A stretch of 45,004 bases of DNA from CAZBUK01 sp964495085. Lineage in GTDB: Bacteria > Bacteroidota > Ignavibacteria > T3Sed10-11. The first letter of the stretch is position 1. Each line of letters starts with the position of its first letter. Both the position numbers and the translations under genes were made by a program. Of the stretch, positions 19,758-27,391 are shown piece after piece. Location of the stretch: positions 1 through 45,004 of the forward strand of contig CAZBUK010000027.1 in NCBI GenBank assembly GCA_964495085.1, in the 5' to 3' direction. Below the pieces are notes generated by a model that was not told where the DNA came from, ran no database searches, and worked only from the letters and a program-made list of their open reading frames with translations.

Positions 19758-20141
19758 ATAGATTATATTTTATTAGAGGAATATTTTTACGGAAGTGTTC
19801 ATACAAAGTACATATCAAGAGAACGATTTGCAAGCAGCCGATAACGTTTGAAAGGTTCGTTTTCGTTCTCCGATTGAATGTCGGATGATGAATGTGTATA
19901 TTTAAATATTAAATTCTATTTCATCTAATAAATTAGCGGCCTCTCTCTTACCCGACGGTTCGCCGGTGAGCTCCGGGCAAACAGATACACTTCACCTACC
20001 GCCGGGGCACAGTCTTCCGATCGGTATCCGTGCTGGTACACCGCTCCGAGAACCGATGGGCGCCAGATAAAGAACGATTTGAGTTCCCGGATACCGCATT
20101 CGCATGCTGGCCGTTGAGCGACAACCGAATTCCCGAAATTA
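19758..20141. other. 384-bp divergent intergenic region
   Basis: This separates the minus-strand UroD-like gene from the plus-strand MFS operon. It holds an AT-rich half with a promoter (19874-19902) and a more GC-rich half (19935-20130) that would be the untranslated leader of the MFS message. A minus-strand frame of 91 codons covers the GC-rich half but overlaps the MFS start and is not supported. Confidence 0.5.
19874..19902 (+). promoter_or_regulatory. Sigma70-type promoter for the MFS/UroD-like operon
   Basis: TTGAAT (19874-19879) and TATATT (19897-19902) are separated by exactly 17 bp, giving 4/6 and 5/6 matches to the consensus. Transcription would begin near 19909 and leave a leader of about 230 bases before the MFS ATG at 20142. 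Confidence 0.5.
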
Positions 20142-21419
20142 ATGTTCGTAAAATTTCTCGCACCCGAACCGCTCCGGAACGATCCGGTTCTCCGACACAA
20201 CTATACCGTCAACGTACTTGACGGAGCTTTTTTTGCTCTGGGTATGAGCGTCATCTCACAGCAGACAATTCTCCCGGTATTCGTTAAAAACATCGGAGGA
20301 AATAACATCTGGATCGGCCTCATCCCGGTCGTCTGGACGATCTGTTTCAATTTCCCGCAGATCTTCATCGCGCACTATTCGCAACGGCTCCAATTCAAGA
20401 AAACACTTATGCTCCGCACGGGATTCATCCAGCGTATTCCCCTCCTCTTTCTCTCTGTATTTACCTTTTATGCCATAAGCAGGATATCGACCGCCGCCGG
20501 GTTGATCGCGTTCTTCGTGCTTTTCGGAATCGCGGCCTTCGGCGGCAGTCTGCACATGCCGGTATGGTTCGATCTCGTCATCAAAGTGACGCCTGTCCGT
20601 ATCCGGGGCAGGCTTTTTGCGATACGGGCGATCTTCGGATCGATTCTGGGAATCGCCGGAGGATGGATTGCAGTAGTCATTCTGCGATCGTTCGAGTTCC
20701 CCCTCAACTTTTCTCTGCTCTTCGCATGTGCATTCGTCGTAACGATGCTGTCATTTATATTCCTGACACAATTGCAGGAACGGGAAGCGACCAGAACGCC
20801 GCATCCGCTGCGGCTCTCCGATACGCTCGGGAGCATTCCTCACCTGATCCGAAATAATTATCTCTTTCGAAATTTTCTTGTCGCAGACGCGCTCATTATC
20901 GTCGCTTCTGTGTCGAACGCCTTCTATACGGTTCACGCTTTTGCCAAATTCGATCTGCCGGACAGTTACGCCGGCCTCTTCACAATCTACCTCATGCTCA
21001 GCACGATCATCGCGAGTATTGTCGCAGGATATCTGGCGGATCAGCGCGGACACCGTCTCAATCTTATTATCGCTTCTTCAGGAACGCTGGCAGGCTGCCT
21101 GGTCGCATTGACCGCCGCGAACGTATACCTCTATTTCCTCGTGTTCTTCCTCTCCGCGGCATCCATAACGTTTACGATTATATCCCGTCTCCCGTTCGTA
21201 GCGGAGCTGTGCAGCGAGGAAAACCGCGGAACCTATGTCGCCGTAACCAATCTCGTCACATCGCCGTTCGTACTTTTCGGCGTCCTTGCCGGATGGGCGG
21301 CGGATACGTTCGGATACTATGTTGTATTCACATCTGCAGCCGTAACGGCGCTGATAGCCGTTGCGTTCATTATCCGTCGAATCTCCGAACCGAGATTCGT
21401 TACAGATTCATACCAGTAA
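20142..21419 (+). CDS. MFS transporter
   Basis: 425 residues with about 12 hydrophobic membrane segments in two halves. The major facilitator loop motif is kept in the second half as GYLADQRGHR (about residue 296), and RGRLFAIR follows the fourth or fifth helix. It is an inner-membrane secondary carrier with an unknown substrate. The start is the first ATG after an in-frame stop at 20115; no Shine-Dalgarno is seen. It is the first gene of the plus-strand operon, 13 bp before a UroD-like gene, which suggests that it moves a substrate or product of those enzymes. A sugar or a methylated compound is possible. Confidence 0.92.
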   Translation: MFVKFLAPEPLRNDPVLRHNYTVNVLDGAFFALGMSVISQQTILPVFVKNIGGNNIWIGLIPVVWTICFNFPQIFIAHYSQRLQFKKTLMLRTGFIQRIPLLFLSVFTFYAISRISTAAGLIAFFVLFGIAAFGGSLHMPVWFDLVIKVTPVRIRGRLFAIRAIFGSILGIAGGWIAVVILRSFEFPLNFSLLFACAFVVTMLSFIFLTQLQEREATRTPHPLRLSDTLGSIPHLIRNNYLFRNFLVADALIIVASVSNAFYTVHAFAKFDLPDSYAGLFTIYLMLSTIIASIVAGYLADQRGHRLNLIIASSGTLAGCLVALTAANVYLYFLVFFLSAASITFTIISRLPFVAELCSEENRGTYVAVTNLVTSPFVLFGVLAGWAADTFGYYVVFTSAAVTALIAVAFIIRRISEPRFVTDSYQ

Positions 21420-21432
21420 GTGAGGATTCTCA

Positions 21433-22419
21433 ATGTCGACCCTACGGCAATACATATCTTCATCGGAACGGAGATTGGCAATGCCAATCGCCGTTTATCC
21501 GGGTCTGGAACTATTCAGAGCAACTGTCAGAGACATCGTCACCGATCCGGACACCCAATTCGGCGTGCAAAGATCTCTTCACGAGAGATATGGAACTCGG
21601 ATCGTTCAAACCGCTATGGATCTGAGTGCGGAAGCAGAAGCGTTCGGCAGCGAGGTGCTGCTGTCCGAAGACGAGATCCCCACCGTCCGGGGAAGACTGA
21701 TCAGTGAGGTCAACCGGATCGAAGAACTCTCTCTTCCGAATCCCGGAGACAAACGAACTTCGGTTTACCTTGAAACGACGTATCGTCTGTCGAAGCTGGA
21801 TGACTCACCCTATGTGCTCGGCTGTATGATCGGACCTTTCTCACTCGCGGGTAGATTATACGGAGTCGCAGAAGCACTCGAAACGACCATGACCGAACCG
21901 GATGCTTTGCATCGCCTCATTGAAAAATGTACGGAGTTTCTGACTGCCTATGCGCAGGCATTTAAAGCTTCCGGGGCCCAGGGCATCCTCATTGCCGAGC
22001 CGTCCGCAGGCCTGTTATCTCCGAAAGCACTTTCGCAATTTTCATCCCGCTATATTCGAAGGATCGTCGCCGACGCGGGATCCGATTCCTTTGAAATCAT
22101 ACTTCATAATTGCGCGGCAAAAATAGCACACGCATGTGCTATTCTTGAATCGGACGCCAGGATGCTTCATTTCGGCGCTCCGATGAATATCCCGGCCCTT
22201 CTCGAAACTATCCCGGAGGATATTTTTATATTCGGAAATCTCGATCCGGCAGCCGTCTTTGTACAGAAAACGCCCGAAGAGATACGGGATGCAGTCCGGA
22301 ACATTCTCGAACAGACAGACGGTTATAAGAATTTTGTAGTCTCATCCGGCTGCGATATACCTCCCGGCGTCTCGATCGACCGTCTTGACGCATTTTATGA
22401 AACTGTTAATCTGCAATGA
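21433..22419 (+). CDS. UroD-like protein with complete zinc motif (MtaA/MtbA-type methyltransferase fold)
   Basis: 328 residues, a TIM barrel of the UroD superfamily. Among the four relatives in this window only this one keeps the full H-x-C...C set: HNC near residue 226 and SSGCDIPPG near 306. In MtaA/MtbA corrinoid methyltransferases these residues bind the zinc that activates the methyl acceptor thiol. It may therefore move a methyl group between a corrinoid and a thiol or folate. No B12-binding protein is encoded in the window. GAGG lies about 7 bp before the ATG. It overlaps the next gene by 4 bp (ATGA), so translation is probably coupled. Confidence 0.86.
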   Translation: MSTLRQYISSSERRLAMPIAVYPGLELFRATVRDIVTDPDTQFGVQRSLHERYGTRIVQTAMDLSAEAEAFGSEVLLSEDEIPTVRGRLISEVNRIEELSLPNPGDKRTSVYLETTYRLSKLDDSPYVLGCMIGPFSLAGRLYGVAEALETTMTEPDALHRLIEKCTEFLTAYAQAFKASGAQGILIAEPSAGLLSPKALSQFSSRYIRRIVADAGSDSFEIILHNCAAKIAHACAILESDARMLHFGAPMNIPALLETIPEDIFIFGNLDPAAVFVQKTPEEIRDAVRNILEQTDGYKNFVVSSGCDIPPGVSIDRLDAFYETVNLQ

Positions 22420-23531
22420 GTATGACACCCGGGAAATTCAAACATCTGCCCATAGGAAATCCGAGGCCCGACCGGTCGGAATTCATCGACATTCTGATGG
22501 GTCGTAAACCGCAGGCCAATACACCGCTCGTCGAGTATATCATCGACGATGTCGTCCGGAAACCGATCGTCACCCAACTCCTCGGCGGGACCTGGACGGA
22601 CTATGGCGGCGATCCGGTAAATCGCGGGCGTTATCTAGACAATTTCATTCAGGTCTGGTATCAGCTTGGTTACGATTTCGTCAAGTTCGAAAATGATGCC
22701 GGGTTCATTCAGCATAGACTGAGTGCAAAGGATCCGGCCCCGGGCTCGACCGGGAATCGGGACTGGATGGACGAACATCGCGGTTTTATCACCTCCCGGG
22801 AATCGTTTGAACGGTATCCGTGGCCGGATGTCGCTATATTCGATTTTTTTGAATTCGAATATATCGACTCGCATCTCCCCGAAGGGATGGGGCTCATAAC
22901 CAGCCACGGCGGCGGAATATTCGAACACGTCTCCTGGTTGATGTCGTACGAGGGCTTGTGTCTCGCACTCTACGACGATCCGGCACTCGTCCGGGCCGTC
23001 ACCGATCGTGTCGGCGATATTCTTCTGAAATTCTACTCGCATCTACTTCAGATGGACAACGTCATTGCGATCCTGCAAGGCGATGATATGGGATTTAAAA
23101 CCGCACCTCTCATTGCTCCCGATCACCTCCGTACATACTTTATCCCGTGGCATAAACGTTTTGCGGAACTCACTCATCAACGCGGAATACCTTACTTCCT
23201 CCATTCCTGCGGTAATGTCATGTCTCTCATGGATGATCTCATAGGCGTGGTGGGGATCGACGGGAAACATTCATTCGAGGATGTCGTTTTGCCGGTCGAG
23301 GAATTTCAGGCGCGTTTCGGCGATCGAATTGCGGTGCTCGGCGGATTGGATATCAACATACTTGCCGGAAAACCGGAGGACGATGTCAGACGCAAAACGA
23401 GGACTCTTATCGAGACGTGCGGCGGACGAGGCAGATATGCCGTCGGTTCGGGAAATTCCATTCCGAGCTATGTGCCTGTTGAGAATTTTCTTGCCATGGT
23501 GGACGAAACTCACAAATGCAACGGCCGATGA
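22416..23531 (+). CDS. UroD-like protein with partial zinc motif
   Basis: 371 residues, UroD-superfamily TIM barrel. HSCGN near residue 263 keeps the H-x-C part, but the distal cysteine is replaced: GSGNSIPSYVPVENF near 345. It has no obvious signal or fused domain. The ATG overlaps the stop of the preceding UroD-like gene (ATGA), so the two are made together and may form a complex or act in sequence. It ends 20 bp from the convergent minus-strand UroD-like gene. The reaction is unknown; methyl transfer, or lyase or decarboxylase chemistry on a sugar acid, is possible. Confidence 0.86.
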   Translation: MSMTPGKFKHLPIGNPRPDRSEFIDILMGRKPQANTPLVEYIIDDVVRKPIVTQLLGGTWTDYGGDPVNRGRYLDNFIQVWYQLGYDFVKFENDAGFIQHRLSAKDPAPGSTGNRDWMDEHRGFITSRESFERYPWPDVAIFDFFEFEYIDSHLPEGMGLITSHGGGIFEHVSWLMSYEGLCLALYDDPALVRAVTDRVGDILLKFYSHLLQMDNVIAILQGDDMGFKTAPLIAPDHLRTYFIPWHKRFAELTHQRGIPYFLHSCGNVMSLMDDLIGVVGIDGKHSFEDVVLPVEEFQARFGDRIAVLGGLDINILAGKPEDDVRRKTRTLIETCGGRGRYAVGSGNSIPSYVPVENFLAMVDETHKCNGR

Positions 23532-23551
23532 ATACATGCATGCTAAAATAT

Positions 23552-24595
23552 TCACACGCACCGACTCCCGGAAGCATCGAGAGCAGCCTGCCGAACGGCC
23601 CGCAATATTTCGACCGGTGTAGCGTAAGGAACAACCCCGGTACCGAGAATAAATCCGGAGTAGCCCGACGAATCCTTTATAAAGCGGCTTGCCGTTGCAT
23701 ACACCGAATCGGGTGAAGATGACGTAAAAACCGATGAGTCGAGATTCCTTCTAAAAGCGCGCCGCAGATTCGAACACTTCTCGAGGAATACTCCCGGTTC
23801 CGATCCGCTATCGCATAGTATATTATTCGCACCAGTCGCAAGATAATCGTCAAGTATCGGAGTCGTGTTTCCGCCGATAATGATCGGAGTATGGGTTACG
23901 CCGTAATTCCTGAACTCGTCGATGCAGTGACGATGATACGGCAATACGAATTTTCTGTACATAGCCGGGGAAATGAGAGCGGGACTCGCCTGCGAATCGA
24001 ATAGAATCGGAGTGCAGCCGACATCGATAAATGCCCTGCCGTATAGTATCAAAACATTGCTGCAATATTCAAGTATGGGAGGCAATTGCTCAGGATCGTC
24101 CATCAGCAGGCCAAACCATGTTTCTAATCCGATAAGACTGACGGCAAGTGAGAACGGTCCGGAGACAGCGCCCCGAACCGGGATCCCGGGACCCAACTCT
24201 GCCTGAATCCGTCCGGCGGTCCGTATGTGCAGCGGCATTCGACCGTCCCGCAGGGGATTCGGGAGCACATGCATCGTAGAACGGATCTCATCGGGGTGTT
24301 TATGATTCAACGGTGAGATTCCCGGGATCGATGTATCTCCTCCACCGTAATATGTTACCTTGCACCCAAGCGCCTCGGCTTCAACGTTATAGACGTCGAT
24401 TCCGACCACGAGAGCGTCGGGCCGAATCGTTTCGTATTCGGCCAGTAATGACCGGAAAAGGAGATCACCGTCGGTGCAAACATCCGAGGGCGTTTTCCCG
24501 ATGAGAAACGCCTTATACTCGTACAGGGCGGGTATGAACGGCACTCTTTCAGGCGTCGTGCACTGCAGAGCCTGAATGTATGGATTAACGAACAT
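23552..24595 (-). CDS. UroD-like protein lacking zinc ligands
   Basis: 347 residues from ATG 24595; an in-frame TTG at 24607 would add four. It has the UroD-superfamily fold with CTTPERVPFIPALYEYK at the start. The zinc positions are replaced: IIGGNTTPI near residue 243 has no HxC, and ILGTGVVPYATPVEI near 322 has no cysteine. It is distinct in sequence from the other three. No Shine-Dalgarno is seen at either start. It is the last gene of the long minus-strand cluster, 43 bp after the 1-phosphofructokinase-like gene, and convergent with the plus-strand operon with only 20 bp between stops. Confidence 0.84.
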   Translation of the reverse strand: MFVNPYIQALQCTTPERVPFIPALYEYKAFLIGKTPSDVCTDGDLLFRSLLAEYETIRPDALVVGIDVYNVEAEALGCKVTYYGGGDTSIPGISPLNHKHPDEIRSTMHVLPNPLRDGRMPLHIRTAGRIQAELGPGIPVRGAVSGPFSLAVSLIGLETWFGLLMDDPEQLPPILEYCSNVLILYGRAFIDVGCTPILFDSQASPALISPAMYRKFVLPYHRHCIDEFRNYGVTHTPIIIGGNTTPILDDYLATGANNILCDSGSEPGVFLEKCSNLRRAFRRNLDSSVFTSSSPDSVYATASRFIKDSSGYSGFILGTGVVPYATPVEILRAVRQAALDASGSRCV

Positions 24596-24638
24596 TTCGG
24601 CATTCAATACTTTGCATGAACAAGGTGTGATACTCCGC

Positions 24639-25565
24639 CTACAGCTTTCTGATCTCCACCTTCCCGGTCAGGCATTCGATATCGTCATAGGATGAAGCAG
24701 CCACTTTCCAGGTCGCGGCATTCGCAGTCCCCGAGGCCGCTGCAAAACGGAGACATTCCTCAAAATCCAATCCATTTTCCGTTGCATAAATAAATCCCGC
24801 GATAAACGCATCTCCTGAACCGGTCGGATTTACTGCTTTTATCGTAGGAGGTGTAATAAGCCAATGAGCTTCACTTGAAGCTGCATAGATATTCTCCGGA
24901 CCATTCGTCACGATTACTGTGTTTATTCCCATTTCTAAATAGTCGTTTAATACGCTGCGAATATTCGATTCACCGGCGATCGTTATCCCGAATGTGGATT
25001 CAAATTCCTGTAGATTCGCTTTGATTAGAAAAGGTCTTTCGCTCACGGCGGATCTCAGAGGCTCACCGTAGGAATCCAGAACGGTTTTCTTGCCGTTCTG
25101 TACTGCTTCGAGGATCACATCCCTGAATATTCCGTCGGCAGCGGGATTGGGCGAGCTTCCGCAGCATACCACCCAATTGCACCGGGTCAAAAGCTGCCGG
25201 CACTTTTCAATCAGTAAAACCGGCTCATCTCCGTAAATCGTATGGGGTGGTTCAAAAACAGAAGTAACCGAATTGTCAGATTCGCGGTACGTAACACCCT
25301 CTCTCGTCATAGAGCGGATCCGTACGAAATCATGGTCGATACCTTCATCCGACATCAGTCCCGATATGATATTACCGGTCTCTCCGCCGATAAACCCGGT
25401 TGCAACGGTTGGTTTCCCGAGCTTTACCAGCTGGCGGCTGACGTTAATTCCTTTTCCCCCGGCTACCATCTCGAGACGCTCCGATCTATGAATTTTCCCT
25501 CTCCGGAGGTGGTCGACATAAATTGTCTTGTCGAGCATGGTATTAAGCGTTACGGTCAGGATCAT
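24639..25565 (-). CDS. 1-phosphofructokinase / tagatose-6-phosphate kinase-like PfkB kinase
   Basis: 308 residues. The opening ILTVTLNTMLDKTI and GGKGINVSRQLVKLG are typical of the FruK/LacC branch of PfkB. The catalytic aspartate is Asp252 in PTGSGDAFIAG. It phosphorylates a ketose phosphate (fructose 1-phosphate, tagatose 6-phosphate or a related sugar) at the end opposite the existing phosphate, giving a bisphosphate or analogue. Its ATG overlaps the stop of the upstream aldolase gene (ATGA), so the two are translationally coupled and very likely act in sequence: kinase, then aldolase. A sulfosugar or modified ketose pathway is also possible, since YihV/YihT use the same two folds. Confidence 0.9.
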   Translation of the reverse strand: MILTVTLNTMLDKTIYVDHLRRGKIHRSERLEMVAGGKGINVSRQLVKLGKPTVATGFIGGETGNIISGLMSDEGIDHDFVRIRSMTREGVTYRESDNSVTSVFEPPHTIYGDEPVLLIEKCRQLLTRCNWVVCCGSSPNPAADGIFRDVILEAVQNGKKTVLDSYGEPLRSAVSERPFLIKANLQEFESTFGITIAGESNIRSVLNDYLEMGINTVIVTNGPENIYAASSEAHWLITPPTIKAVNPTGSGDAFIAGFIYATENGLDFEECLRFAAASGTANAATWKVAASSYDDIECLTGKVEIRKL

Positions 25566-26386
25566 TTCAGTATCTGCAACGCCTCCCCGACCGATGCATC
25601 CTCATGGACGATTGCAGAGAGAGCGCCGATCATTTTCTCAAGGTCGGGATGTTGCCATACATTGCGACCGTAGATGATACCGTGAGCGCCTGCATGAATA
25701 GCTTCAAATGCAGATCTCAGCATCTGTTCTACCGATCCGTCCCCCTTCGGACCGCCCGCTATCAATACCGGGATAATGGAGTGCTGCAACAGATCGCGGA
25801 AGTCATCCGGTTCGCCGGCATAGCGGGTTTTTATCAGATCGGCGCCATGTTCAGTCCCGATCCGGATCATATCGGCAATTTCTTTGATAACTCCATCCTT
25901 CCCCGTCGACGCCTGCATCTCACGGTTAAAGTGGTTGTTCAAGAGCGAAGGCGGCAGGATCTCAGACACCAACGGAACCCCGAGGTTATCCGCATCTTCC
26001 GCTACCCTCCCGAGTTTCTCGAGCGATACCCCTTCGTACGGAGTCCCTGCAAAGGTCATCACGATAACTGCATCGGCACCAAGACTGAGAGCGTGCTCTA
26101 CAGTGCAAATAGGACGGTAATCCGCAGCATTTTGTGTATATGCGGTTAATCCACCATCTAAACGCAGCATCACGGCAAGCTCACCTACTGCCGGTGCAAT
26201 TATTTTTAAGACTCCGGGTGTTACGAGAATTCCGTCGGCGGCCGTACGCGAAATCTTTTCCACCAGGGTATGCGGGTCCTCTATACCCCGGACAACCCCT
26301 GAGTAAAGCCCATGATCGAAGGGAATCACGAGTGATCTTTTATTTGTGAAAAAACGATTTAGTCGGATCTGTTTACCAGTTTGCAT
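25562..26386 (-). CDS. DhnA/LacD-type class I aldolase
   Basis: 274 residues from ATG 26386 (a GTG two codons upstream is an alternative; GGGTG precedes the ATG). It is a TIM barrel of the DeoC/LacD/archaeal class I Fba group: DHG at residues 24-26 and a probable Schiff-base lysine, Lys186, in DLIKTRYAG, followed by AGGPKG for phosphate binding. It likely splits a ketose bisphosphate or a similar phosphorylated sugar to dihydroxyacetone phosphate and an aldehyde. ADH synthase or LsrF-like activity is a less likely alternative. It shares four bases with the kinase gene that follows. An AT-rich promoter region precedes it. Confidence 0.87.
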   Translation of the reverse strand: MQTGKQIRLNRFFTNKRSLVIPFDHGLYSGVVRGIEDPHTLVEKISRTAADGILVTPGVLKIIAPAVGELAVMLRLDGGLTAYTQNAADYRPICTVEHALSLGADAVIVMTFAGTPYEGVSLEKLGRVAEDADNLGVPLVSEILPPSLLNNHFNREMQASTGKDGVIKEIADMIRIGTEHGADLIKTRYAGEPDDFRDLLQHSIIPVLIAGGPKGDGSVEQMLRSAFEAIHAGAHGIIYGRNVWQHPDLEKMIGALSAIVHEDASVGEALQILK

Positions 26387-26451
26387 AATCACACCCGATA
26401 TATTTGTATTTAATTTGAGATATAAACTACATTAGATAATTATGATAATAT

Positions 26452-26480
26452 ATTATATGGGAACAAATTACAGAGTATAA
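26452..26480 (-). promoter_or_regulatory. Possible promoter of the aldolase-kinase pair
   Basis: A perfect TATAAT (26457-26452 on the minus strand) has a weak -35 TTATAC (26480-26475) at 17 bp. The region is very AT-rich. The leader would be about 60 bases. It would allow the aldolase and kinase to be made apart from the transporter genes upstream. Confidence 0.35.
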
Positions 26481-26486
26481 TGAAAC

Positions 26487-26503
26487 TTATACTTATAGTA
26501 TAA
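26487..26503. repeat. Inverted repeat TTATAC-5-GTATAA, possible operator
   Basis: Two perfect 6-base arms lie right after the stop of the nitrilase gene (26505) and just upstream of the possible aldolase promoter. The position fits a regulator site; no T-run makes it a terminator. In such AT-rich DNA chance is a real alternative. Confidence 0.3.
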
Positions 26504-26504
26504 C

Positions 26505-27386
26505 TCAGGGTTGCTCGCGTCGGTTATTGGATTTAACCAACTCACCGTAGACGTCCGGTCGGCGTGAAGCTCTAATGGCCTCCGTTCTCGGTAATTTTCG
26601 ATCGAAGTAAAACATGGTAATCCGTTCGATGTCAAGATCAACATCTGTTGTCAATACCCCGATTGCCCGCCCGATATCTGCCCGGATGAGCCCGTCTCTG
26701 CCCACTATCCCGCTGCGGCCTATCATCAATCCCGGTTTCCATTCCCCTTCGGGATAACCGTAACATGCTGACGCCAGAATGAGTCCCGTATCGATCGCTC
26801 TTGCACGGTATCTGACCTCCCAATCGGGTTCACCCCATGAACTCTGCACATGGGGGAAAACCAGCAGTTCAGCCCCTTTGAGCATATAGATCTGTGCCGT
26901 TTCCGGATATTCGATATCCATACATGTTATGCAACCGATCTTACAGCAATCGAGCGTAATGACGGGCAGAGTATCGCCGGGAAGAATTCCAAGCTTTTTT
27001 TCGGATTCCGTGGCATGAACTTTCTGGTAAAAAGCCGCAATCATCCCGTCTCTCCCGATTACTACCGCAAAGCTTCCTGTAGATTTCTTTCGTACTCCGA
27101 GGACCGGGATAATAATATTCATTTTGTATCGTCTCGCGTATTCCCCTATCGAACGCGTGAAAGGACCCGGGATTCTATCGGGGATATAGTCCTTTTTATT
27201 TTGCGATACCGAACGGTGGTGTAAATTCGCATATTCCCCGAAGAGTGCGATATCCGATCCGCGTTCACCGGCGACTTTCAGCGCCGCGCGGATGAGGCGA
27301 AGGTTTTCTTTCTGCTTGTCGGAAAAAGATCTTCCCTGTATTACAGCAGGCAATTGTATCGTACTAATCCTGATCAAACGCGCCAT
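26505..27386 (-). CDS. Carbon-nitrogen hydrolase (nitrilase superfamily amidase)
   Basis: 293 residues with the complete catalytic triad of the nitrilase superfamily: Glu51 (LFGEYAN), Lys122 (FYQKVHA) and Cys155 (CITCMDIEYPE). Members hydrolyse amides, N-carbamoyl compounds or nitriles; the substrate is not readable. It is cytoplasmic. Its ATG is only 5 bp after the stop of the sodium/solute symporter gene, so the two are probably co-translated and the amidase may act on the imported compound, for example removing an acyl or carbamoyl group from a sugar derivative. No Shine-Dalgarno is visible. Confidence 0.9.
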   Translation of the reverse strand: MARLIRISTIQLPAVIQGRSFSDKQKENLRLIRAALKVAGERGSDIALFGEYANLHHRSVSQNKKDYIPDRIPGPFTRSIGEYARRYKMNIIIPVLGVRKKSTGSFAVVIGRDGMIAAFYQKVHATESEKKLGILPGDTLPVITLDCCKIGCITCMDIEYPETAQIYMLKGAELLVFPHVQSSWGEPDWEVRYRARAIDTGLILASACYGYPEGEWKPGLMIGRSGIVGRDGLIRADIGRAIGVLTTDVDLDIERITMFYFDRKLPRTEAIRASRRPDVYGELVKSNNRREQP

Positions 27387-27391
27387 ACGGA

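Noticed and set aside
19925..20200. 91-codon minus-strand frame in the divergent region
   Set aside because: It overlaps the MFS start, has no ribosome site or recognisable domain, and its cysteine- and arginine-rich composition looks like untranslated sequence.
18633..24595. UroD-like genes as haem biosynthesis hemE
   Set aside because: There are four divergent copies, zinc-type or altered motifs, no other haem genes, and a sugar-catabolic context.
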